NCBI GenBank assembly: GCA_015680685.1
Contig: MNCI01005623.1
Span: 1,031,441 to 1,095,440, forward strand
Direction: 5' to 3'
Length of the DNA: 64,000 bases
From: Gnetum montanum
Taxonomy: Eukaryota; Streptophyta; Gnetopsida; Gnetales; Gnetaceae
Below the pieces are notes generated by a model that did no database searches, was not told where the DNA came from, and was given only the letters and a program-made list of their open reading frames with translations. Below are positions 43,817 through 56,224 of the stretch, piece by piece (positions within the stretch are counted from its first letter, which is position 1; each line of letters begins with the position of its first letter). Position numbers and translations under genes: made by a program.

Positions 43817-44756
43817 TGATGAGACGCGATATCGCATGCACCGTGATATCGCGTATGCGATATTGTGGCTGTCGCGATCTCTCATCCCATGAGATATCGC
43901 GTATGCGATATCGCGTTGTCCCCTACGATATCGCGTACGCGATATCAGGGTCCGTTGCCAAATCTATAAATAAGAGGTGGCACTCCCTTCATTTCTCATC
44001 CTAGGCTAGAAGTAGGGAAACTCTGGCAATTTGATCACTCCAGAGATAGAATATTTTCCATGTGCCGGCAGTAGGAGTCCCCAAGTGAACGGATCTTTAT
44101 TCGAGCAGCTTTGTACCTGAACGCAAGTTGTGTACGGCAATAAAGACGAGCTTTGTGGATAAACCTTGTAGTACATGGAATAGGTTTATTATTTGTTATT
44201 TCCTACCTATTATTTATTACCTACATTAGCGCAGCATGAGTACGACTTGATTATGAGCATTGACGAATATGTACGGCTANCTTGATTACGAGTAGCTACG
44301 GATGTGTACAACTAGTCAAGGAATCAGCTGCTCATCATGCTTAGGCTAGTTAGTTGCCTCAGTTGACCACTTCGAGCACGTGCGTTACGTGTGGTGATCC
44401 CAGTAACGATTAGCATTTGGTAGCCACAGTTGCATAGTTTAGGGTGTGTACGGTAAGTGGGAACGGATGCTGACACTAGTTAATTTAGACTTAGGTCATT
44501 AGTTAGAGTTAGCTAGTTTCTCAACCCTTCACCCTTTAGCATAGGAGAAAAACCATAAAAGACCATAAAAATCATATACCTCGGACTTACTTAACCATAC
44601 ACCATGACAACAACAAGTAAGGCTGGGAAGACAACGAATGATTAACCCCAAGTGTTCCATGGGGCGTTTAGGCATTTAGTCTGCGGAGTTTGACCGGATC
44701 GCGCGTGCTACGCTCGTTTCGTATGGTTGAGTGTAGCGATACCTTGCCACTCATCA
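43817..44756 (+). repeat. 3' LTR of the Athila-like element
   Basis: Begins TGATGAG and ends CTCATCA. Compared with the 5' LTR it has about 60 extra bases of GATATCGC palindromes near its start (43825-43946) and lacks about 75 bases at the N at 44280. Elsewhere the two are very similar. TATAAATA is at 43965-43972. Confidence 0.92.
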
Positions 44757-44761
44757 GTACC
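44757..44761. repeat. Target site duplication GTACC (right)
   Basis: Matches 34590-34594. Confidence 0.9.
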
Positions 44762-46046
44762 TTTTGGGATGACAAAAATGTTAATTTGATGGGTTTTATA
44801 GGGGTATACACTTTTCTACATTGGAAACATTACCTACCCTCAATGTGGAAAGATGTGCATCACCTACTCCTAGCATGGAAGGGTATGACAACATCTATGA
44901 TCAATGTGTAGACTTTACCCTCAACATGGAGACTTCACCCCTAGTGTGGAGACTACCTCCCCTAAGTGTAGAAGTGACATCCACTAGGTTTTAACATCCC
45001 ATGCACTTCAACATTGACCATGAAATCCAGTGAGGATGATAGAAGGCCTGGTGTAGAAGATTTGCCTCTAGTGTAGATGATGTACCCTAGGGATTTTGCA
45101 CTTTCCATACACAGTAACTCCTCAAAATGGATACCCATCTTACTTGTTTGTGGTAGAATTTTATAGCAATTTGCAGCAAAATTGTCAACCAAATTATAGC
45201 CATTTTCATCCTAATCCACAGCCCAAAACCTATAAAAATTAGCTTACAACATCATTTATAGGTTTCACACTTTGACATTTTTGAGCATTTTAGCATTTTG
45301 GCATCTAAGAGCTCTTGCAAACTTGCAAAAACACATCTTCTCATATCCTTCCAACATGGAACCTCTATGACCTTGTTACTCCTCTTGTTACCCCCTTGGG
45401 ATTTGTGAGTTTTTGGTTTCTATGTTGCACTCCTTAAATCCCCAAATCCCAGCATGAAGAACTTTGGTAGTCAAATCCTTCATATTTCTCAATTCCCTAG
45501 TAGTGACCAATGTTGTAAATTTGGAGCAACGATAGAGGAGGTTCGATAGCATCGAGAGTTGTAGGACATTTAGATCATGGAGTTGATTACATTGGCTTCA
45601 ACGGACCCTAAACCCTCATCAAAGTCAACCCCCTTTGCTCTCTTGTGTGTAACATTTATACACATTCCTTGAACTTATTCTTTATTTTATTTTATAAAAT
45701 TTTAAGATTTTAGTTTGTATGCAATTTGTATTTGCTTTTTGATTTTTAGATTTGCATTCTTCTTTGGCACTGTTCACTTTGCATTTCATAAGTCCTTAGG
45801 TAATCTACTAGATCATCTAGGGTAACTCATATTCCATTTTTTTGGAGGCCCTAGGAATTCAGGGTTAAAGTTATGTATGTTGAGATTTTTTATTTTCTAG
45901 TGATCAAACATTTTAGTCGCTATAGTTCTCTAGTGCTAGAAGAAGGGCCTCCACTTGATTTCTATGTTAAAATCTACTTCCTCATAGCCAACATTGACCT
46001 TGAAGCTATAATGTTCATTTTTTGTAGCCAAAACATTCAAATCTAC
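44762..46046. other. Outer repeat sequence interrupted by the two insertions
   Basis: No gene. Imperfect short repeats with the core CTAGTGTGGAGAC / CTAGTGTAGATGA run from about 44800 to 45080. A CCTATAAAAA box (45229-45238) could be an LTR promoter. The sequence continues in style from 34594 and is taken up again at 51107, so it likely belongs to the outer Tat-like element. Confidence 0.4.
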
Positions 46047-46927
46047 TAAAGATCATTGAACTTAGAAGGGGAGGATGAAAAAGTTCCTCAAAATAAAAAA
46101 ATTCATTGACACCAAGCACACACACTAAATTTAACATGGAAACTTGGGTAGTCCACACTTGAAGGATAGTTCGTAAGCACACCTCTAGACTTTTTTGCTC
46201 TCAAATGTGGTTTAAAGGATACCACACCCTGTACAAGCTCTAAGCTTCACTCTAAAGTGATTTGACATTATGAATCCACTCAACCCTACAAGGTCTTGAC
46301 TATCTTAGAATGTGATTTTTAGGATCCTACAACCTTTACAACTTGAGCTCTGCTTCGAAGTGTTGTGGTGCTACACCAACACGCAATCCCATAGGATACC
46401 AACAAGCTCAAGGAAGATGCCTTCCTACAAGAAGCACATCAACCCCATAGGGAAAAAGGGAGAAAAAAATCATAAGAAAATAATGCAACTAATTTTGTTG
46501 ACGCTTGCACTTGGAGGTACAACTCACTTTGACCAATTACAATAGACAAAAGATTATACAATGAAGAATAACAATGATTACAATGATTATAATTGATAGT
46601 ACCAAAGCTTTCACTCTTTCTTTTAACCTCTAAGATGAGCTTTAAAGTCTTTGTCCCTTGTCCAACATCTTTGAAATCTTTCATGTTCTCTTGAGACCTT
46701 TAGATGACCTTCCCCATTGAGCTCTCCTTTTGTCTAAACTAGTTTGTTCCTTGTCATCAATTAGGCTTCATCTTAGTCTTTGAGATCTTCATTTTGACAT
46801 TTCTTTGTAGGTGTCATCTTATCTTCTTCTTGTGTGTCTAATGGAATTTGTCCTACAATCACAACAATCACACAAACATTCTTGTACTTCATTTTTCTTA
46901 ACGTTTTGATATATCAAAAGGTCAATA
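46047..46927 (-). repeat. 3' LTR of the copia element
   Basis: Aligns with 50207-51106 over its whole length, for example GATCATTGAACTTAGAAGGG, CTCTCAAATGTGGTTT and CTTGTCCAA. Divergence is substantial, so the insertion is not recent. Confidence 0.8.
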
Positions 46928-48466
46928 ATCTTTCCCTTTTTGGTGATGTTCAAAACTTAAGAGAGTGGATTAGTAGACATGCAAATATCCAACCTTCTCC
47001 CCCTTTTTGAATAGCATCAAGAAGGATAAAGCACATAAACCTTTCAAAAGTGATATCATAAAAGAGCAACAATAAATGGAATGCATGAAAAAAATAACTC
47101 TCTCCTTTATTGAATAAAAGATATATATAAAATCCAATATTGTTCAATCTTAGCCATACCATTATCACAAAAGATATCCATAATAGCATAATCTACAAAC
47201 TCATCATATAAAATATATATCATTTTACATATAAAGAAATTTCAAGGATATCCATATGGATCGCAAGAATCTTAGGAAGGTTTAAGGTATCGAAAAAATT
47301 TCAACAACTTTTGAATAGGGCATCATAATAGAAATAGCATTAGTGTAGACCTTATTAACAAGAGGGGGAATAAGTGCTCAAGGAAAGATATATTCATAGA
47401 GATGCAAACATTAAAAAAAAATACCCTTCTCTTAAAACAATTTTCATAGGGTTGAAGATATCAAAAGAGATAGGAGTTATCCCTTATCGAAATCCAATTT
47501 TTAAGCATTGAGGATCAAGTAACCTATCTTTTCAAATGAATAAACTCAAAATTTAAACCAATATTTCATGATTTCATCAATACTCAATTCCTATTAAAGC
47601 ATCATGAAGTTAATAATATGGCAAGAATGAAAGGATATGCTTGTAAAAGTAAAAATAAATTCTCATAAAGAAGGAAAAATACCAAATAAAAAACAAGTTG
47701 ATGCCCCAAAAATAGTTGTGCAAATTCTTAACAAGATGTTCAAATAGTGGCCAAATGTAACCAAAAGATATCACAAGATAAAATTTCTATAAGATATCTT
47801 AACTAAGATTTAATTCTACTTTTACCTTGGATACTATACCGTACCCTTGCATGACATGAATTCTTGTTCATTTTTGGAATGTTATATTTTGTTGCTTGAG
47901 TGTTTCTTGGTAGAAGCCTCCAAAGACTTCCCCTACATAGGTGACCTTCAAGATGATGATAGATAATGAGGAATAGGCTCTCCCTACACATGTGTAGCTC
48001 TCCTTGGGCTTTTAAGATCATCTTGTATTTTTCAAGGAAGTAATTATCATATATTACCAAAGTACCACAACTGTAGATCAATGTTAAGATCAAAAGTAAA
48101 GACTAAGGTCTCCAATCAATAATATGACTTATCACAATAATGGAAAAAATATTCCAAAGGACATGAGCTTAGAAACAATGAATAGATCATCACAAGAAGT
48201 TCAATCCATGCAAGAATGAAGGTAAGATAAAGGTCCAAAAGAATACATTACAAGTGCTACATCAAATATTTTCATAAAACCAATTTCATCAAGCTCAAAA
48301 TGAATATAAGAGATACTCTAAAAAATTATTTAATCTAGGCATAACATTTCATAAACAATGTATGCATGAATCAAAAATAATTTGGACTTCTTAAATAATG
48401 TACTTATAAATTATTTAGCAAGCAAGAAGATGGAAACGTACCTTGCTTGTAGGTGAGAAGAGAAGA
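46928..48466. other. Non-coding part of the copia element
   Basis: AT-rich. Integrase, RT and RNase H motifs were looked for in all frames and not found. The minus-strand open stretch 47803-48093 has no recognisable domain. Confidence 0.5.
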
Positions 48467-50154
48467 TTAATGGAGTTTAAGATGAGGTCCCCTATCATGA
48501 AGTACCTCCTCATCGTTAGGTTCTTTTTCATTAGATTGTTTATATGATGCCTCTATTTGTTCATGTTCTTTATGAAAGAATCCTTGATCACTTATTGCAT
48601 CATATGTCTCTTTGAGAAAATTTTTAGTTCCCCACTTCTCTTCATTTTCAACTACTGTTGCTTGCAAAATTTCCTTACCAAACCCTTTTTGACAAGACCA
48701 AGCATCAATCTTAATTTGATCATCATGCGAATAATTAAATTTTTTCTTACAACCATAATTTTTACAAACAAATAAAGTACTCTCCTAATGAATAATATTA
48801 TCAAACCTAGCTATGCTTGAGCTTGAACTTGCATCCACTTATGTGAGATTCTTTGGCTATTTTTCAAGAGTCTTTCCTTTTTGAACCTTTCTATAATTCT
48901 TATTTAAAGTAGTTAGTTGTTGAATCTCAGTTTTTAGGTCTGAGATTTCTCCTTTCATTTCAGTTTGACTAGAATCTAGCCTAGAAATTAAAAATTTCTT
49001 TGCTTTCCGAAGCAAATAATGTAGAACAAGAATTTCTTCTTTAAGTTCACTATACCTTTCATCATACTTTCCACCTTTTTTAGCCATATGTAAAGAGTTT
49101 TCATCTATAAGAACCATGAAAATGAGATGAGAATCTTTGGTAGAGTTGCCTACTTCTTCTTCACTTTGCTTACCATCATTCCAACTTATATATAAAAGTT
49201 GGTATTTTTCAATTCCTCATCATTGGATCTATTCTTTGGCTAAACCTTGGTATCACTAGACATTTGGAGGCCATGTGGCCTCTTCCTCCACAAACCCAAA
49301 ATTCTATAAAAGTGAACTCTAATTTAGAATTCAAAAAGTTTTTTCCTCTTTATTTACCTTTGAAAAGATTGGATCTTTGTTGATATGTCCTCTTGTTTCT
49401 TCTTGTAAGCAATCATTGTAGCTTTCTTGAGAGAAAGGTAATCTTATCTTCACTACCCTCGTCATGCTCATTTAGCTCCTTCTTCTTGGAGATAGTCTTT
49501 AGAGCAATAGGTCTCTCTTGGATGGCTCCTTCACCTATGAGATTCATTTCATAGGCAATGAGAGCACTTTGAAGCTTTTCAAATTTTAGAGTTGAGAAAT
49601 ATTTGATTTCTTTCATAGTTGTGACCTTTGGTCTAAACTCCAGTTGAAGAGTTTTGATCATTTTGATGATGACATCATTCTTGGACAAATATTTATTGGT
49701 ATCTCTAATAGCTACAACAATATCATTTTCTATAGAGAAGTAATCTTTTATTTTCTTACCTTCTCAATTTTAATCTTATCATATTCACATTGCAAAACTA
49801 AAAATTTTGCTTGGTTAACAATAGAGGTTCCTTCATAACTAGCTTCTAAAGTTTGCCAAATTTCTTTGGCCATTTTACATCCTACTACTCTATTAAATTA
49901 TGATTTATGCAAAGTGAAATATAAACAATTCTTTGCTTTTGAACTAAACATGAACTTATCTTTCTCCTCTTGTGTTCATTTTTTTTGAGGCTTGATGACC
50001 CAGTGGAGTTGTTGATAGGTGAAGGGTAGCATTCAAGGATAGACTTCCAAACTTCAAATTTCATGGATTCAAAGAATCCTTGCATTCTAGCTTTCCAATA
50101 GGCAAAGTTGAATCCATTGAACATGGGTGGCTTTGTATAAGATGTTCCCTCCAT
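48467..50154 (-). pseudogene. SIRE-like copia gag
   Basis: Begins MEGTSYTKPPMFNGFNFAYW then KARMQGFFESMKFEVW at 50154. Continues with NDVIIKMIKTLQLEFRPKVT and KFEKLQSALIAYEMNL (49413-49688), a partial zinc knuckle VCGGRGHMASKC near 49262-49300, a coiled coil (48857-49117, EEILVLHYLL, EISDLKTEIQQL), and a Glu-rich tail (48467-48667). This is the domain order of SIRE/Maximus-type gag. Stop codons and frameshifts separate the parts. Confidence 0.75.
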
Positions 50155-50206
50155 TATTCACTTTTGTAGTTGATGATGAGGAAGAGTACCATGCTTTGAT
50201 ACAACT

Positions 50207-51106
50207 TGAGGATCATTGAACTTAGAAGGGAGGGAGATGAATAAGTTCCTCAAAATAAAAAATTCATTAAGACAAAGCACACACACCAAATTTAACATGG
50301 TTTCCCAACTTCAATAGTCCACGCTCAGAGGGTAGTTTGCAAGCACAGTTCTAGACTTTGTTGCTCTCAAATGTGGTTTGAAGGGTACCACACCCTATAC
50401 AAGCTCTAAGATCTACTTTGGAGTGATTCAACACTACGAATCCACTCAAACTTGTAAGATCTCGACAACTTTAGAATGTGATTTTCAAGATCCCACAACC
50501 TTTACAACTTAATCTCTACTCCAGACTGTTGTGACGCTACACTAACACTTAATCCCATAGGATTCCAACAAGCTCAAGAAAGATGCCTTCTTACAAGAAG
50601 CACATTGACTCCATAGGGCAACAATGGAGAGTAACAATCACAAGGAAAGAATGAAACTAAGTTTGTTGATCCTTGCACTTTGAGGTATAGCTCATTTGAC
50701 CAATTACAATAGACAAATATTGTACAATGAAGAATAACAATGATTACAATCATTGCTAGATGATTATAATTGATAGTACTGAAGCTTTCACTCTTTGTTT
50801 TGATCTTTGAGCTAAGCTTTGAAGTCTTTGTCCCTTGTCCAAGATCTTTGAAATATTTCATGTTCACTTGAGACCTTGTAGATGATCTTCTTCTTTGAGC
50901 TCTCCTTTTGTCTAAACTAGTTCATTCTTTATCATTAATGTAGGCTTCATCTTGATCTCTGAGATCTTCATTTTGATATTGATTTGTAGGTGTCATCTTA
51001 TCTTCTTCTTGTATTTCCAATACACTTTGTTCTACAATCACAACAATCACACAAACATTCTTGTACTCTATTTTTCTTAACATTTTGAAATATGAAAAGG
51101 TCAACA
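50207..51106 (-). repeat. 5' LTR of the copia element
   Basis: Reads TGAGGATC at its left end and GGTCAACA at its right end on the plus strand. The primer-binding site is on its left, so it is the 5' LTR of a minus-strand element. Confidence 0.8.
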
Positions 51107-51745
51107 TCTGCATTATAAGCAACACTGCATTCAACCCCCCTCTGCTCCCAAAACCTAGCATGGGAGTGGCAGGTGTTTGGATTTTAAAATTTTATAGCAG
51201 TTGCTATGAATTTTCAAAGCCAATATTAATATTTTAGAGCTTTTTCTCCCCCCTCCCCCTTGGCTACCAAAATTTTCTTAGTGTTCAGCATTGCTAGTTT
51301 CAACCCTTCTGAAAGCCACCAAACTTCCAAAAGTCAACCAAACCTCCATTTCCTCCTTCCTAGCTAAGAAAATTAGTAGCCTATCAAAACCATTTTCTTG
51401 TAAAAACACACCTACTTATCACTTTGATTTCCAATATCTCCTTTCACCAACATTGGCAAGGAAGGTATGAGATCTCCCTAATCTCAACCCCCTTCTTGCA
51501 CCCAATGTAGATGCAGCACCCAATGTAGATGCAGCTAGGAAGCCCAACATGGATGAGGTTTGGAACCTTATTTCCAGCTTTTCATTTTTGAAAAGTGGGT
51601 GTACCTCCATTAATTCCCACTTACTATTTATAGTAAGTAGCCTATTTTAGCCATTTTTGCTTCGTTTAGTCAATTATAAATTCCATTTGCTAGAATTTAC
51701 TCTTTTTTTTCCAAATTTTACAACCTGATTCAAGCCATTTCGTAG
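51107..51745. other. Leader or LTR sequence of the Tat-like element
   Basis: Resumes after the copia insertion. A 15-base direct repeat CACCCAATGTAGATGCAG occurs twice in tandem (51500-51535). TATTTATAG near 51628 could be a promoter box. No gene. Confidence 0.35.
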
Positions 51746-53880
51746 AATCATAGTCATGTCTTTCAAACTATCGACCAAGTTATCCTTTGACTTCACCAAT
51801 AGTGGGTCCAGCCATCAAGCTATAAGGATATATGATCCCAAGGATCCTATGATAGTCAAATATAGACAATGTTAAAGACTTAGGGGTTAGAGTCTTAAGT
51901 TCTTAGTAATAAATGAAGAATACTACAACTTCATTTATGCTAAGATCCAAGTTGGCATGCTGATTCTATGAATGGAAGCAAAAGCCAAGAGGAAATTTGA
52001 ACTCATACATCACAATGGGAAGGGGTACATTCCCTCCTCGTATGATCAAATACCTCTCTTTGATGTCCATACTAGTATCCTAGCTTACCTAATTGACATG
52101 GAAGAAGTGGATCAAAAGTGTACCTTGAATGGAAAACCAAAGAAGGAAGATGAATTCAAGATGAAATATGAGCTTGAAAATGTCTTGGATGTGCTTTTCC
52201 AACAAGCCACTCCTAGGACAATAGGGCCTACCTCCACCCATTTTATCTCTTTCACTAAGCATGTCCCACTACCTTCGTCCCCTTTTTACCTAACCATGTT
52301 TGTGTTCATATCAATCATAGTCATGCATCAAACCTAGTCGATGTCATAGCCAACAACCTATAACTTATCTATGCATTTTTCCACATAGCCCCAATATGTG
52401 CAGTCATTAGTAGTGGTTATCATCACCATAAATCCATTAACTAGCCAAGTGGGATTCATGATGGAATCCAAAGTAATCCAGGGGTCACATACCCCCTTTG
52501 TTTTATTTGTGCCCTAGATACCAACACAAACATCTTTTTCCTTGTTTGGTCCACCAACTACAATCATAATGAAACCTCTCCCCTCTATGCAACAACTGAT
52601 AGTGAGACCATAGGCCTTCCAAAATATGCCACAACCATTTGTGAAAATCCCACAACCAACAGGGATACCATAGGGCCTAGATTAGGCCTTTGAAATGATC
52701 CATGACTTGACAAAGGAGTTGAAGAGCCTTAACACCTCTACATCTCAAAGCATCAAGATCATGGACTTCTACTAGGATGATTCCATCAGTCTTGTGATCC
52801 CACCCTTGACTCTTTCTCCTAGTGTTCCCATCCCTTAACTTAGCAAGCATAATAGAGAAGGTGATCCCAATGCTCACCTTATTACCTTATGCTCTAAGTG
52901 CTTGTTGCTACAACCATGTCCACACACCATAATAAGGATCTTCCCTATGTATTTGACAGTGAAAGCACTTGACTAGTACCATGCTTTACTGAGGGGATCT
53001 ATATCCTCTCTTGAAGACTTGAGAGCATAGTTCATTAATTACTTCAAGTATAACTTGAAGCTGGAAACCACACTTGACCAATTGATGAAGGTCAAGCAAG
53101 GATCCCTTGAATCGATACAAAAGTTCATCTAATGATGGAATGGTATGTTCAATAAGATACCAAAGCCTATAGCCAAAACACACCTTTTGGCTATATTCAA
53201 GGGGATGATTAATGAATTTATCAAGTCCAAGCTATATTACCTTGACTTGTGGTCACTTAGTCAAGAATTTTCCAAAATAAAAAACATAGAGGATGTCAAA
53301 GAAGCTTGCCACAATCTTGATTATGTGACATACAAAAACTAACATACTTGGTGGGATAAAGAGAGGGGTAAAAAAAATAATGTGGCTATAGCAATGGTAA
53401 CTAAGGAGCCCAAAACTACTAAATAGGGGCCAAAGTCCAATCCACCTAAATCCCTTGATAACAACTAAGGTAACCAAACATTGATATTTGGGACTACTAC
53501 ATTGATTTTTCCTAGGCCAAACTTTGCATAGAAGGATGGGACAAAGTACACTAGCTTACCTTTGAAGCCATTTGAACTATTGGATCAACTATTGAAGAGT
53601 GGGCATATACAATACAAACAAATGATCAAAGTTGCTCAAAAGAAGCATGAGTGACTATGCGAAATAGCTAAAGATCCCACTCAAATGACAAAGGATGACT
53701 CTCAACTACCTAGGTGTTTTAAGCTAGACAACTTTTGCAACTATCACCAACTACCTAGTCATGACACATACTTCTACCTCACATTGAAGGATGACCTATA
53801 GAAAATGATAGATAGGGGAGAGTTGATCCTAAATGCCTCCAACCTAGTCCAACCATAAAATTAGTTGATGTAGGTGTATA
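51746..53880 (+). pseudogene. Tat-like gag
   Basis: Open part 51972-52337 and later stretches encode a gypsy gag. Later blocks include MFNKIPKPIAKTHLLAIFKG, KLYYLDLWSLSQEFSKIKN (53145-53340), then YTSLPLKPFELLDQLLKSG, and CNYHQLPSHDTYFYLTLKDD with KMIDRGELI (about 53736-53830), the CxxH...C-like knuckle followed by a helix seen in Tat elements. Many stop codons. Confidence 0.7.
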
Positions 53881-54799
53881 AGGACTTGTTGAATGCTAAT
53901 AAGCCCCTATGTTTTATTGGTGTTCAACATCAATGACAATTAGAGACCAGTGAGGGAACCATTCATGATCTAGGTACCCCTTCACAATGAAAGGGCCTCT
54001 TTAGCTTCCATGTGCTCAAGACCCCCTTTTGTCATGAGAGTACCATTATGAATCCCTCTAAGGGAGCCTTTTGTCATCAGGGTGCACTAGCCCAACACAA
54101 CCCAACCAACCATAGCCCTTTTGACTGTTGTATGAATACAATAACCTCCTATGGTGGCTAATGCTACATCCTTTTTCTTACAACCAACAAATGATAACCA
54201 AAAAACCTCAACTAAGCAAAGGAAGTAGCATAAGCAAAAGCTCAACAATAGGATGACAAGTAGGATAAGGCACAAAAGGAGGTGGGCCCATCGAAGCCCA
54301 CTCCCATATTATCTATACCCATAACCTCCTCTATCCAACCTTCCTCAACCAACAAGCCACAGGAGGATTCCAAAGCCCAAAGCTAGAAGGAAGAGGAGAG
54401 GACTCAACAGCAACAACTTAAGGTTGAAGTTTGCATTTTGGGGCACATTGAGAAAGTAAAGTACAATTGGGGTGATAAGCCCATGGCCAATGAAAAAAGC
54501 TTCCTAAATATGATGGAGTAAGTTAAATAGTCCTTCAAATAGAAAAATATAGCTTCGAGCTTGTATGACTTGATCATGAATTTCACTACACATCACAAAG
54601 TGCTAGTCAAAATGTTGACTTATATCCCCATTAGTGAGGACATCCCTGCTAATGAGGAATCCATCTGTGTGATAATGGTTCCTTCTTCACTTAGGGAAAA
54701 TAAGGCAACATTACTAGTGTTTAGTGATAGTGAGGTCAAGGCCGACCCCCTAAATGGAAAAGTGACCAAGGCTCCTTTTTCATAACCATACATGTAGGG

Positions 54800-55180
54800 T
54801 AGTACAAGGTGCATTAAGTGAACTTTGACAATGGTGCTGCAACTAATGTTATCCCATCCACCATTGTTGAGTGCCTAGACCTGATTGAGAAAATATAACA
54901 CATAACAACCATAGCTCTCAAGTCCTTCAACAGATCAAGGTTTGCTATCAAGGGGTCCATCTCCTTGGACTTTGTGGTAGGGAAGCAATTCCCCACAACC
55001 ACCAATTTCTTGATGTGGAAGAGACATCAGGGTTTAACCTTATCATAGGGAGACCCTAGTTGGCTTACTTATGGATTGTGTCTTCACCTATCCACCAAGA
55101 GATTCACCTTCCTTATGAGGGAAGTGAAATCATCATTCATGGTGATAATGTGATTCCCTTGGCTATCAACAACATAGATA
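54800..55180 (+). pseudogene. Tat-like protease
   Basis: FDNGAATNVIP at about 54824-54856 carries an active-site motif DNGA (54827-54838). After a frameshift TSGFNLIIGRP and LAYLWIVSSPIHQEIHLPYE give the C-terminal part. The usual RT domain does not follow; the coding signal ends near 55330. Confidence 0.7.
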
Positions 55181-55689
55181 TAGAGTAAGGGTCTTAAGTG
55201 GAGTTTCAAGAGAAAACTCCTAGCCATAAAGTCTAGTAGCTTGAGAGAGTAGAGAAAGCTAAAAGAAACAAAAATGAGCAGTGGGTCACATTGTGGCAAG
55301 AGCTTCCTTCAACATTTTCAATGAAGGGGATGGGAAATACAAGCTCATGTAGAACATGTCTTATACATTTTCAAACCTTTCAAAGATTAGGAAGAGTTTG
55401 CACAAGTAATGTGCATCCCTAATCCTTCCATGTTGTGCCCTTATGATCATGTAACCATATGTACCATAGCAATTTAGCCAAAATTCTCTTTGTTAATTAG
55501 TTTTGCCTTTTTCTACATTTTTTTCTACTTTTTATGCATATAGCCTAGAGGCTTACTTTTATTTTCATTTCTATTTCTTGTGATCTTTCTCTTTCTTTAT
55601 TTTCTTTGTTCAACATGATATATACTAGAAAAAACCCATAAATACTTTAAAATAGAAAATCACCAAAAAAATATGAGTCTCTTTTTAAC

Positions 55690-55925
55690 AACGGTTGACC
55701 ATAGCCTAAAACTAATAACATAAACACATGACATGGCCTACCATGGGCTAAACCTGACAATGGAAACACATAACATGGCTCGCAATGGCCTTAAACTGGC
55801 AAAACAATCACATCGTGGGCTAGAAATGGCCTAAAATTAATAACGTAACATGGCCTACCATGGCTTTAAATTGGCAAAATGATTAAACAACCTGTACCCA
55901 CCATGGCCTAATACTGGTAAGCATC
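55690..55925. repeat. Minisatellite of about 43 bases
   Basis: About five units with the landmarks CTAAAACTAATAACAT / CTTAAACTGGCAAAAC and CATGGCCTACCATGG. It lies between the sense gag-protease and the antisense gene, a place where tandem repeats are known in Tat-type elements. Confidence 0.65.
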
Positions 55926-56224
55926 TCTTTCATTTTATTTATGTTTTAGCCTATAATCACCTCATTTAGCTGTTTAACTTTATAGCCAAAATCAACATAG
56001 TCATTTACAATGTTTATATCACTAGAACAATATATAGCGAAAACTAAAACCAAAAATTTAAATTTAAAATATTCATAACATACATAGCCATGGCCACACT
56101 ATTTGGAAAAATCTCCAAGAAAAATAATAATAATCATCCACAACATAGTCTTGGCTAATACTAGCCATCAACAAAAATATCAAAAACATGTGAAAAAAAA
56201 GCTAAAATAAGTAGATGGGGGATG

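Larger units (their letters stand above)
34595..44756 (+). mobile_element. Ty3/gypsy element, Athila-like, 10.2 kb
   Basis: A complete but decayed element: 949-base 5' LTR, tRNA-Asp-like primer site, gag, protease, reverse transcriptase, RNase H, integrase, a 1.9-kb 3' region, polypurine tract and 940-base 3' LTR, inside a 5-base duplication. Gag and pol form one frame apart from one shift near 36758. About two dozen stop codons lie in the pol part. The RT block FLDGYSGYNQI, the gag knuckle spacing C-x2-C-x3-H-x4-C, the primer type and the absence of a chromodomain point to the Athila side of the plant non-chromovirus group. It is the youngest complete insertion here judged by LTR similarity. 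Confidence 0.9.
46047..51106 (-). mobile_element. Ty1/copia element without pol (SIRE-like), 5.1 kb
   Basis: Two similar direct repeats (46047-46927 and 50207-51106) enclose 3.3 kb. The primer-binding site beside the right LTR (about 50189-50205, reverse complement of TTGTATCAAAGCATGG) and a purine tract (AAAAAGGGAAAGAT, reverse of 46930-46943) beside the left LTR give minus-strand polarity. Flanks TCTAC (46042-46046) and TCTGC (51107-51111) look like a target duplication with one change. Only gag-type sequence is found inside, and the space is too small for pol, so it is non-autonomous. Confidence 0.75.
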
